Shown piece by piece: positions 1-5,644 of a stretch of DNA of 5,859 nt; position 1 is the stretch's first letter, and every line of letters starts with the position of its first letter. The position numbers were made by a program, and so were the translations under genes. This DNA is from Desulfosporosinus sp. UBA4726 (GTDB taxonomy: Bacteria; Bacillota; Desulfitobacteriia; Desulfitobacteriales; Desulfitobacteriaceae), in the NCBI GenBank assembly GCA_002404215.1, contig DHJG01000076.1, positions 1 through 5,859 of the forward strand, in the 5' to 3' direction. Under the pieces are notes generated by a model. That model did no database searches. It was given only the letters and a program-made list of their open reading frames with translations, and was not told where the DNA came from.

Positions 1-548
1 TGATATTATTAATAGCTTCTATGGTTTTCACCAGCACAATTAACCTAGGGGAAAGTGAAGCACAAGCCGTTGTCAAGGAATATAAGTCTAAGCTTTATAA
101 CGTTTCGTATAACTCAATTGATCTTGGAGTTGCGGCCACAGATGAATATAAACAATTTTTTACCCCAAATGGTTTTAATAAGTTTACAACTAATCGAGTC
201 ATGTTTATACCAAGACAAGTAGCCTTTAATGGGAAATATAACTTACAGTTCAAAGATATAAAATTCAAAAAAATATTTAGCGAGGGAAAAAACAAATTGC
301 TATTCGGTTATGATTTAGGCATTAACGTTTTATCAGTTAACGGTAGCAATTCTGTTGTAAATGAAATTGGTCAAGTCACACTAGTTAAAGAAAATGGTAA
401 ATGGAAAATAGAAAACGATTGGTTTAATCTGAATGACGTGTTTAAGGTGGCGCTAACACTAAAGGCGCCACCAAAGGATTCAAAGAGCTCAGATTTGACA
501 AACCAGATCAATCCCATATTCAAGGCTAAAGAGAAACTGAGAAATTAA
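1..548 (+). CDS. Hypothetical exported or membrane-anchored protein, 5'-partial
   Basis: The gene is cut by the left edge. The first ATG in the frame is at 21, but the frame is open from base 3 and the codons before that ATG read ILLIAS, so the true start lies upstream. ILLIAS followed by MVFTSTINLG looks like the end of a hydrophobic signal peptide or signal anchor. The rest (175 residues from M at 21) is Lys- and Asn-rich and polar, with no further membrane segment. Near the C-terminus, residues 123-135 read KENGKWKIENDWF, a pattern common at the end of NTF2-like/SnoaL-like folds and of small Gram-positive lipoproteins, where a strand with 'NGKWKI' closes the sheet. That resemblance is only suggestive and I assign no function. 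No lipobox Cys is visible in the part present. The gene is visibly more AT-rich than its neighbours. No intrinsic terminator follows; a bulged 7-bp stem at 551-572 has no T-run. Confidence 0.7.
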   Translation, partial: ILLIASMVFTSTINLGESEAQAVVKEYKSKLYNVSYNSIDLGVAATDEYKQFFTPNGFNKFTTNRVMFIPRQVAFNGKYNLQFKDIKFKKIFSEGKNKLLFGYDLGINVLSVNGSNSVVNEIGQVTLVKENGKWKIENDWFNLNDVFKVALTLKAPPKDSKSSDLTNQINPIFKAKEKLRN

Positions 549-579
549 TAGGGAAATTACCGGGATAATCCCTCGAAAA

Positions 580-608
580 TTCCTGAATGAATCCAAAGGG
601 TATATAAT
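580..608 (+). promoter_or_regulatory. Possible sigma-A promoter for the nitroreductase gene
   Basis: A perfect -10 hexamer TATAAT lies at 603-608, about 40 bases before the start codon at 649. The -35 position with a 17-base spacer (580-585) reads TTCCTG, a poor match to TTGACA, so the call rests mainly on the -10 and its placement in the gap between the two genes. Confidence 0.35.
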
Positions 609-648
609 GTAGGCGTAAGATTATCTGCTGAAATAAAGGAGATGCCAT

Positions 649-1173
649 ATGGAATTTATTAAGCTCGCCGAAGAAAGATATTCCCTTCGCAAATTTAGCG
701 ATAAACCGATTGAAAAGGAAAAACTCGACCTCGTGTTAAAAGCAGGTCGGCTTGCTCCAACTGCTTGTAACTATCAGCCGCAACGTATTCTAGTCATTGA
801 AAATGAGGATGCCCTCGCAAAATTAAAGCAATGCACACAATATCATTTCAGTGCGCCTATGGCATTGCTAATCTGCTATGACAAGCTTGTTAGCTGGAAA
901 CGAAGCTTTGACGGCAAAGACAGTGGGGATATAGATGCAAGCATTGTAACGACACAGATGATGTTGCAAGCTACTGATCTTGGACTAGGTACTACTTGGG
1001 TAGGGCATTTCGACCCTAATCAAATAATAAAAGAGTTTTTATTACCAGAAAATATCGTACCAGTTGCCTTGCTGCCGCTTGGATATTCTGCGAAAGATGC
1101 AACACAGAATCCACTTCATAGCAAAAGAAAGTCAATTGAAGAAACTGTGTTTTACAACGAATTTTCTAAATGA
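649..1173 (+). CDS. Nitroreductase-family FMN oxidoreductase
   Basis: A 174-residue protein of the nitroreductase fold, which usually forms FMN-binding homodimers reducing nitro compounds, quinones or flavins with NAD(P)H; the substrate here cannot be told. Visible family marks in order: RYSLRKF at residues 10-16, the Arg-x-Ser-x-Arg motif that contacts FMN phosphate; APTACNYQP at 36-44, the small loop near the flavin; QATDLGLGTTWVG at 107-119, the conserved helix and glycine segment; LPLGYS at 142-147; and a C-terminal PLHSKRKSIEETV (155-167), resembling the H-x-R-x-x-L/I-E-E tail common in the family. The length fits the compact, single-domain type. The ATG at 649 has AAAGGAG at 635-641, 7 bases upstream. 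It looks monocistronic: 100 bases follow the preceding stop, and psd faces it on the other strand. I see no terminator in the 111 bases before the psd stop. An overlapping frame running to 1258 is not credible as a gene. Confidence 0.93.
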   Translation: MEFIKLAEERYSLRKFSDKPIEKEKLDLVLKAGRLAPTACNYQPQRILVIENEDALAKLKQCTQYHFSAPMALLICYDKLVSWKRSFDGKDSGDIDASIVTTQMMLQATDLGLGTTWVGHFDPNQIIKEFLLPENIVPVALLPLGYSAKDATQNPLHSKRKSIEETVFYNEFSK

Positions 1174-1284
1174 TAATCAACCACATTTATGTGAAGAGTT
1201 AAGGAAGAGGGCAATCATCTTCACGCAAAAGTATCTAAACTCTGATAGTTCTAATTGAATTGAACCTATTTGAAAGTGTTGGGT

Positions 1285-2205
1285 TTAAGAAATTGGCTTA
1301 TCAACAGCAGGGGAAGCCTCGCTTTTTCTCCCGATTTTTTCTCCAATTAACACATAACTTTCGTAACCTAGCTTGGTTTGTTCAACGATATCTTCGTCAA
1401 TGCTAACTTTGTCCGACTCAAAGAATAGGATAACTGTGGATCCGCCAAACTTGAAGTAGCCTTTTTCATCCCCACGATTTACGCGTTTCTCGGGAGTATA
1501 GGTTTGAATAATAGAACCGACGCAGGTTGCTCCTACTTCTACATATAAGACATCACCATAGTGATCTGAATGGAAGGTGCTCCATTCTCTTTTATTTTCA
1601 CAAAAAAGTTTTGCTACCTTTTGAAGTGCAACCGGATTGACAGAGTAGTAAGTTCCTTTTATTTTTTTAGTATCATCACAGGTCCCACTGTCTATAAAAT
1701 GATAGCGATGATAATCTGTGGGGCAGAGTCTTAAAATTAAGCAGGTCCCTTGGCGATATTTCTCAGCAACTCGATCATCTTTTATCAATTCTCTAAGGCT
1801 ATACGTAAAACCCTTGACTTGAATCAGTCGATCCAAATCTATGTTTTCATAGGCGAAAAGCTTCCCATCTCCGAATGATATAAGTGAGTGGCTATTCGAG
1901 TCTATTTTACGTGCATTAGGCTTCAGTTTTCGGTAAAAGAAGTCGTTAAAGGACGAGAAGTCCTGTAATCTCTTTTCGACACTAGACATATCTATGTTGA
2001 ATTTAGTGATAAAAGAATTAATTTTATTCTTGCTTATTCTTCTGTCCAAATACCAACCATAGAGACTTGAACACATTTTCTTCTTTATAATAGTTTCTAA
2101 GAGATTCAAACCAAGAGGGGAGGAGTAGGTCCAATTTAAAACTTTTTCTCCCGCTACCTTTTCAATTTCGTAGGATTGATTTTTTCGGTTATAATACTTT
2201 ATCAA
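1285..2205 (-). CDS. psd: Phosphatidylserine decarboxylase proenzyme (clostridial type)
   Basis: Psd decarboxylates phosphatidylserine to phosphatidylethanolamine at the membrane, the last step of PE synthesis. It self-cleaves at a Gly-Ser bond to form a pyruvoyl prosthetic group. With the start chosen here the proenzyme has 306 residues. Visible marks: FGDGKL with Asp113, PTDYHRYHF with His169 as the second His of H-R-x-H, and FGGST with Ser256. These match the Asp-His-Ser self-cleavage triad known from Escherichia coli Psd. Cleavage before Ser256 would give a roughly 255-residue beta chain and a 51-residue alpha chain. The start is TTG at 2205-2203, because AGGAG (2219-2215 on the minus strand) lies 9 bases upstream and the resulting N-terminus, MIKYYNR, is the familiar family beginning. 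A TTG at 2214 would abut the ribosome binding site. No pssA is visible, so the substrate source is outside the window. The gene is convergent with the nitroreductase gene and divergent from the GNAT gene. Confidence 0.95.
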   Translation of the reverse strand: MIKYYNRKNQSYEIEKVAGEKVLNWTYSSPLGLNLLETIIKKKMCSSLYGWYLDRRISKNKINSFITKFNIDMSSVEKRLQDFSSFNDFFYRKLKPNARKIDSNSHSLISFGDGKLFAYENIDLDRLIQVKGFTYSLRELIKDDRVAEKYRQGTCLILRLCPTDYHRYHFIDSGTCDDTKKIKGTYYSVNPVALQKVAKLFCENKREWSTFHSDHYGDVLYVEVGATCVGSIIQTYTPEKRVNRGDEKGYFKFGGSTVILFFESDKVSIDEDIVEQTKLGYESYVLIGEKIGRKSEASPAVDKPIS

Positions 2206-2214
2206 ATGCAGCAA

Positions 2215-2219
2215 CTCCT
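2215..2219 (-). promoter_or_regulatory. Ribosome binding site that decides the psd start
   Basis: Read on the minus strand, this is AGGAG. It lies 9 bases before TTG at 2205 but directly touches the upstream in-frame TTG at 2214, which rules the latter out as a practical start and trims three residues from the longest reading frame. Confidence 0.7.
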
Positions 2220-2274
2220 ATAGGGGATATTGTAAGTTATTTCTTAAGGTTTAAGCAAGTACATACTAAAATCG

Positions 2275-2282
2275 ATTATAAT
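2275..2282. promoter_or_regulatory. Symmetric -10-like element in the psd/GNAT divergent region
   Basis: ATTATAAT is palindromic and gives a perfect TATAAT on each strand: 2277-2282 on plus, toward the GNAT gene, and 2280-2275 on minus, toward psd. It sits between the two start codons, about 51 bases from the GNAT start and about 70 from the psd start. Neither direction has a good -35 at 16-18 bases, so an activator-dependent promoter, or no promoter at all, remains possible. In an AT-rich gap this can arise by chance. Confidence 0.3.
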
Positions 2283-2292
2283 TACTATACCC

Positions 2293-2319
2293 AGCTAAAG
2301 TATATCTTTAGTTTTTATT
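2293..2319 (+). promoter_or_regulatory. Small hairpin with T-rich tail in the GNAT leader
   Basis: CTAAAG (2295-2300) and CTTTAG (2306-2311) form a perfect 6-bp stem around TATAT, extendable by one G-U and one A-U pair, followed by TTTTTATT at 2312-2319. The ribosome binding site starts 2 bases later (2321). The layout resembles a weak attenuator or an operator just downstream of the -10-like element. The stem is AT-rich and would be marginal as a terminator. Confidence 0.3.
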
Positions 2320-2333
2320 AAGGAGGAACTTGA

Positions 2334-3209
2334 TTGATCTTAAAAAAATTGAACGCCTATAGTGACAATGTGGTGAATGACATGGATCGGTTAGAGCAGA
2401 TCTGTAAAGAGCAGGATAAACTTCAGGGGAGCATTTTTGTCGATACAACGATGAATTTTAATCAGGAAATGAATAGCATATTTCTCATGTATGATGGTGA
2501 CCAGTTAATCAGCTTGTTGACGATGTTTGTGCCAACTCAACAGGAGGCAGAAATCACAGCATTGACGTTGCCATCGCATCGGGGCGAAGGATATTTTAAA
2601 GAATTATTAGCAAAAGCTGTTGCAGAACTGAGCAAGTATGAAATTCCGGAAGTTCTTTTTGTCATTGAGAGTCAATCAATTACGGGTAAACAGGTTATCA
2701 CCCACCTTGCAGCTCAGTACGTTTTTACTGAATACTCTATGGGGTTAGAGGTCAGGAAGTATGTACCACGGGCCCAAAATCGCCTAAAGTATCTCAAGCC
2801 GAGTGAGCAAGACCTTGAGAGATTGATTGATATTAGCATGAGAATTTTCCAAGAAAGCTATGAAGATACGCAAAGCATGATTGTGAATATATTTAAATCA
2901 GGTACACGCCAACAATACCTTGGAATACTGAATGGTGAAATTATTGGGATGGGATCATCACGCCGCGATGGTGATGAAGTATCGATATTTGGCTTCGGCA
3001 TTACACCAGAATTTAGGAGTCAGGGGTACGGGTACGATCTCCTCCACCTCATTGTTGCGCAGCTAAGTCAACAGCCTGGGATACGAAAGATTGTAATTGA
3101 GGTAGATAGTGATAACAAACATGCGTTCAAACTCTATCAAAAGTTAGGCTTTCAAATCGAAACAGCCTTCGAGTATTATCGGAAACATATGCCTGAAGTA
3201 AATACATAG
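2334..3209 (+). CDS. Tandem GNAT-domain N-acetyltransferase
   Basis: A 291-residue cytosolic protein with two GNAT folds, which move an acetyl group from acetyl-CoA to an amine; the acceptor is unknown. The N-terminal half carries ALTLPSHRGEGYF (76-88), with HRGEGY matching the acetyl-CoA pyrophosphate loop (Q/R-x-x-G-x-G/A). The C-terminal half is the more canonical: FGITPEFRSQGYG at 221-233 (RSQGYG loop), VIEVDSDN at 254-261, then HAFKLYQKLGF at 263-273, the usual end of GNAT domains. Two-domain proteins often keep one active half, and the C-terminal one looks the better candidate. The start is TTG at 2334 with AGGAGG at 2321-2326, 7 bases upstream; a nearby TTG at 2330 is in a frame that stops within ten codons. 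It is transcribed alone, between the divergent psd gene and a strong terminator 14 bases after its stop. Confidence 0.9.
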   Translation: MILKKLNAYSDNVVNDMDRLEQICKEQDKLQGSIFVDTTMNFNQEMNSIFLMYDGDQLISLLTMFVPTQQEAEITALTLPSHRGEGYFKELLAKAVAELSKYEIPEVLFVIESQSITGKQVITHLAAQYVFTEYSMGLEVRKYVPRAQNRLKYLKPSEQDLERLIDISMRIFQESYEDTQSMIVNIFKSGTRQQYLGILNGEIIGMGSSRRDGDEVSIFGFGITPEFRSQGYGYDLLHLIVAQLSQQPGIRKIVIEVDSDNKHAFKLYQKLGFQIETAFEYYRKHMPEVNT

Positions 3210-3222
3210 ATTTTCTCTTAAA

Positions 3223-3268
3223 GAACCTGTATTCCTCTTGCAAAAAAAGGAATGCAGGTTTGTTTTTT
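3223..3268 (+). terminator. Intrinsic terminator of the GNAT gene
   Basis: AACCTGTATTCC (3224-3235) pairs with GGAATGCAGGTT (3249-3260) in a 12-bp stem with one central T-G pair. The loop is 13 bases and A-rich, and the stem is followed by TG and six T at 3263-3268. It begins 14 bases after the GNAT stop codon and separates this gene from the DedA gene. Confidence 0.9.
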
Positions 3269-3350
3269 ATATCATATTATATGAGAGCTTCATTATTTGA
3301 ATACGTCCCAGAAAGTATTTTAGTAACTACTAGATAAATGGTTTGAATTA

Positions 3351-3404
3351 GAGTAGAATCACTATGTCCCACCTGTGAAGCGGCAAAGAGTAGAGTGGAG
3401 TAGA
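3351..3404 (+). repeat. Three copies of GAGTAGA upstream of the DedA gene
   Basis: GAGTAGA occurs at 3351-3357, 3388-3394 and 3398-3404; the last two are exactly 10 bases apart, one helical turn. The first overlaps a -10-like TAGAAT at 3354-3359, which lacks a good -35. The last merges into the AAAAGGAG ribosome binding site (3404-3411). Either protein-binding repeats or chance in a purine-rich leader would fit. Confidence 0.35.
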
Positions 3405-3417
3405 AAAGGAGCTTTTT

Positions 3418-4053
3418 ATGGAGCTAATCACTGGATTGATTGATTTTATCCTTCATGTCGATACACACTTAATAGAAATAATCAGGGACTATGGATCATG
3501 GACATATTTGGTACTCTTTATGATTATTTTCAGTGAAACTGGATTTGTGGTTACTCCCTTTCTGCCAGGAGACTCATTACTTTTTGTGATTGGGGCCTTG
3601 GGCGCTTCAGGTGCCTTGAATTTCAAACTAAGCCTTTTACTTCTTATTATTGCAGCGATTGGAGGGAACACTCTAAACTACTTTATTGGCAGAATGCTTG
3701 GACATAAGATACTTGCCATGAAAAATTCCCGGTTAATTAAGAAAGAATACCTTCATAAGACCCAAGCCTTTTATAAAAAGCATGGAGGCAAGGCGATAAT
3801 TCTGTCTAGGTTTTTACCTATAATACGGACGTTTGCTCCTTTTGTTGCAGGGCTGGGTAGAATGAAGTTCATGAAGTTTTGTTTGTTTAATATGATCGGT
3901 GGTACGGCCTGGGTCCTCTTATTTATGTTTGCTGGCTATTTCTTCGGCAACTTTGAACCGGTAAAAAATAATTTTACGTATGTAATATTTGGGATTATTT
4001 TTGTTTCTGTACTACCGACCGTTATTCCGTATATTCGAAGTAGGTTTAAATAA
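3418..4053 (+). CDS. DedA-family (VTT domain) membrane transporter
   Basis: A 211-residue integral membrane protein of the DedA/SNARE-associated family. Members are implicated in moving lipids such as undecaprenyl phosphate or phosphatidylethanolamine across the membrane and in proton-linked physiology. Key residues are present: Glu40 and Asp52 in SETGFVVTPFLPGDSLL (39-55), a probable re-entrant segment, and Arg131 and Arg137 in SRFLPIIRTFAPFVAG (130-145). From memory, these correspond one position off to E39, D51, R130 and R136 of Escherichia coli YqjA, which are needed for function. Hydrophobic stretches lie near 28-48, 52-63, 70-92, 155-177 and 186-204. The length is typical. The ATG at 3418 has AAAAGGAG at 3404-3411, 6 bases upstream. 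The gene lies between the GNAT terminator and the SEDS promoter; no terminator follows, so some read-through into the SEDS gene is possible. Which lipid it moves cannot be read from sequence. Confidence 0.93.
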   Translation: MELITGLIDFILHVDTHLIEIIRDYGSWTYLVLFMIIFSETGFVVTPFLPGDSLLFVIGALGASGALNFKLSLLLLIIAAIGGNTLNYFIGRMLGHKILAMKNSRLIKKEYLHKTQAFYKKHGGKAIILSRFLPIIRTFAPFVAGLGRMKFMKFCLFNMIGGTAWVLLFMFAGYFFGNFEPVKNNFTYVIFGIIFVSVLPTVIPYIRSRFK

Positions 4054-4086
4054 GAAGGCAAAGCTTTGGATCAATCTCAACATCAT

Positions 4087-4115
4087 TTGCAAGAATTGGA
4101 ATAATTTGTTACACT
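4087..4115 (+). promoter_or_regulatory. Likely sigma-A promoter of the SEDS gene
   Basis: TTGCAA (4087-4092) and TACACT (4110-4115) each match the consensus at 4 of 6 positions and are separated by exactly 17 bases. Transcription would start near 4122, about 94 bases before the chosen start codon and at the first base of the inverted repeat at 4122-4173. Confidence 0.5.
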
Positions 4116-4121
4116 AATCTT

Positions 4122-4173
4122 GGCGCACATGAAATGGTTTCTTTTATCCCCTGACGTTAGAATAATGTGCGCC
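4122..4173 (+). repeat. Inverted repeat in the SEDS leader
   Basis: GGCGCACAT (4122-4130) and ATGTGCGCC (4165-4173) are perfect 9-bp inverted repeats around a 34-base loop. This stem is GC-rich, unlike the surrounding sequence, and would sit at the extreme 5' end of the predicted transcript. It has no T-run, so it is not an intrinsic terminator. It could be an mRNA 5' stabilising stem, the closing stem of a regulatory RNA, or a split operator. I recognise no known riboswitch class inside the loop. Confidence 0.55.
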
Positions 4174-4204
4174 CGAATGATTTCGCAGCCTTGTGCTGTA
4201 GTTT

Positions 4205-4208
4205 GGAG
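4205..4208 (+). promoter_or_regulatory. Ribosome binding site that decides the SEDS start
   Basis: GGAG lies 7 bases before ATG at 4216. The longer in-frame options (TTG at 4120, ATG at 4129, 4165 and 4177) have no ribosome binding site at a usable distance, and the extra 32 residues look unlike a SEDS N-terminus. Confidence 0.65.
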
Positions 4209-4215
4209 TAAGCGG

Positions 4216-5511
4216 ATGATTCAACGTTTAACCACGCGCTTAGTAATTTCAGGAATAATGTGGATAGGACTTGGCTTACTTAAATGGCAGGGGCAGAAAG
4301 ACCAACTCTTTTGGGTGGCACTCATTTATACTGGCATAGTCCTTCTGGGGAGCATAATGGAGCAGATCCTCCATTATGAAGGGGATCCCTATATTCTGCC
4401 GGTAGTTCAAGCTATCTTAGCTATAGGACTCGTGTTTATAGTGCGAATTAATCCGGAATCTGCAACCCGCCAATTCTGGTGGGCGATTATCGGGCAATTT
4501 ACTTTCTACGGAGTTTTATGGATGATCCGAGATTATCAACGCTTAAGAAGGTATAGATACCTCTGGGGACTTTTAGCGGTTGGATTGTTGCTAGTGACCC
4601 TTGTGTTTGGCTTTGCCTCAGGTGGAGCAAAAAGCTGGCTTATGATCGGTGGTATCGGTATTGAACCAGAAGAATTTGTCAAACTAGCCTTGCTTTTATT
4701 CCTATCGACCTATTTGGAAGAAAATGAGGAATTGTTGCGGGTTGGGACTGTTCAATGGGGAAGATTCTCTTTGCCGGATTGGCGGACTTTGGGCCCGTTT
4801 ATGATTATGGTAGCTTTCATTCTTGGGATTCTGGCCGCTCAGAAAAGTTTGGGGACGGCCTTGGTGTTTTATATGCTTTTTGTGCTTATGCTTTATGCCG
4901 TAACAGAGAGGGCCCTTTACTTAGGAATATCCCTGCCAATTTTCCTGTTGACTGGAACAGCAGGCTATATGCTCTTCAGGCATGTGCGCGTTAGAGTCAT
5001 GGTGTGGATGAATCCTTGGCAAGATCCCACAGGCGGTGGGTACCAAATTGCCCAATCTCTGTTTGCAATTGGTGGTGGTAAAATTCTGGGAACGGGATTA
5101 GGTAATGGCATCGGGGCATCAACTGTACCTGCAGCTAGTACTGACTTTATTTTTTCCGTCATTGCCGAAGAACTGGGATTTGCGGGAGCCATGGCTTTAC
5201 TTGTTCTTTTTCTTATTGTGGTCATGAGAGCCTTTGCAATAAGCTTTAGGGCCAAAGATCGGTTCGGGCAAATTTTAGCCGCAGGGATTGGAATTTTACT
5301 TGGGACAGAGACATTAATTATTCTCGCTGGAGTCACTAAACTACTGCCTCTAACAGGAATACCGCTTCCCTGGGTGAGTTATGGTGGAAGTTCTCTCATT
5401 GTTCATTTTGTCTTATTGGCTGTGTTGTTAAATATCTCGAACGCAACGGCAGTGAGTTCTCACAGCACCAAGAATAAGGGGAGAGACAAATCAGCTGAAT
5501 TCCATTTTTAA
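4216..5511 (+). CDS. SEDS-family peptidoglycan polymerase (FtsW/RodA/SpoVE)
   Basis: SEDS proteins are multi-pass membrane glycosyltransferases that polymerise lipid II into glycan strands, normally with a class B penicillin-binding protein. With the ATG at 4216 the product has 431 residues, about ten hydrophobic segments and a polar tail from about 411. Family marks: SGGAKSWL (135-142), IEPEEFVKLALLLFLSTYL (149-167), the large loop with WMNPWQDPTGGGYQ (264-277) whose Asp270 lies where the catalytic Asp is placed in RodA/FtsW, GTGLGNG (292-298), STDFIFSVIAEELGF (308-322) and TGIPLPWVSYGGSS (380-393). The N-terminal DPYILPVVQAILAIGL (57-72) recalls the clostridial/actinobacterial subgroup found beside FHA-domain and PBP genes, but neither is here. 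At 209-213 the sequence is QKSLG where most relatives have Q-x-D-L-G. Division, elongation and sporulation roles cannot be separated, so I give no symbol. It has its own promoter and a strong terminator. Confidence 0.93.
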   Translation: MIQRLTTRLVISGIMWIGLGLLKWQGQKDQLFWVALIYTGIVLLGSIMEQILHYEGDPYILPVVQAILAIGLVFIVRINPESATRQFWWAIIGQFTFYGVLWMIRDYQRLRRYRYLWGLLAVGLLLVTLVFGFASGGAKSWLMIGGIGIEPEEFVKLALLLFLSTYLEENEELLRVGTVQWGRFSLPDWRTLGPFMIMVAFILGILAAQKSLGTALVFYMLFVLMLYAVTERALYLGISLPIFLLTGTAGYMLFRHVRVRVMVWMNPWQDPTGGGYQIAQSLFAIGGGKILGTGLGNGIGASTVPAASTDFIFSVIAEELGFAGAMALLVLFLIVVMRAFAISFRAKDRFGQILAAGIGILLGTETLIILAGVTKLLPLTGIPLPWVSYGGSSLIVHFVLLAVLLNISNATAVSSHSTKNKGRDKSAEFHF

Positions 5512-5601
5512 TACCCAGCCCGATCGAATGTCGTATTCAGGCGCTGGTGGTAGCTTTAGTTGCACTTATGCTTCCTGAAAGTTATATTTCTGATCAGCAC
5601 A

Positions 5602-5642
5602 AAAAAGATGGCTAGATTATCAAATAATCTAGCCATCTTTTT
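5602..5642. terminator. Strong bidirectional intrinsic terminator
   Basis: An 18-bp perfect stem, 5602-5619 with 5625-5642, encloses a 5-base loop TCAAA. The outer five pairs are A-T, so each strand ends in a T-run: TTTTT at 5638-5642 for plus and the complement of 5602-5606 for minus. It ends the SEDS transcript, and on the other strand lies 2 bases beyond the stop codon of the 4Fe-4S protein gene. A TGATCA flanks it on both sides (5591-5596 and 5642-5647). Confidence 0.95.
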
Positions 5643-5644
5643 GA

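Noticed and set aside
95..295. 66-codon minus-strand frame inside the first gene
   Set aside because: It is antisense to a gene with better coding character and has no ribosome binding site.
551..572. Possible terminator after the first gene
   Set aside because: The stem is only 7 bp with a 2-base bulge, and no T-run follows.
1064..1258. 64-codon plus-strand frame overlapping the end of the nitroreductase gene
   Set aside because: Most of it is an out-of-frame reading of the nitroreductase gene, there is no ribosome binding site, and the last 28 codons resemble nothing known to me.
3272..3284. Palindrome TCATATTATATGA after the GNAT terminator
   Set aside because: It is AT-rich, far from the DedA start, and has no promoter aligned with it, so it is probably chance.
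3489..3671. 60-codon minus-strand frame inside the DedA gene
   Set aside because: It is antisense to a recognised protein whose conserved residues are all in the plus frame.
4059..4068. Palindrome CAAAGCTTTG just after the DedA gene
   Set aside because: It is a 10-base palindrome without loop or T-run; such sites are common by chance.
4122..4173. SEDS leader repeat as a known riboswitch or mobile-element end
   Set aside because: The loop shows no motif I recognise from known riboswitch classes, and there is no target duplication or transposase nearby.
4120..4215. 32-residue N-terminal extension of the SEDS protein
   Set aside because: It has no ribosome binding site before any of its start codons and overlaps the predicted leader and inverted repeat, while ATG 4216 has GGAG at 7 bases.
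4755..4994. 79-codon plus-strand frame inside the SEDS gene
   Set aside because: It is an out-of-frame reading of a gene with intact family motifs throughout.
4965..5336. 123-codon minus-strand frame inside the SEDS gene
   Set aside because: It is rich in Pro, Ala and Ser, as expected from the antisense of a Gly- and Leu-rich membrane protein, and has no recognised domain.
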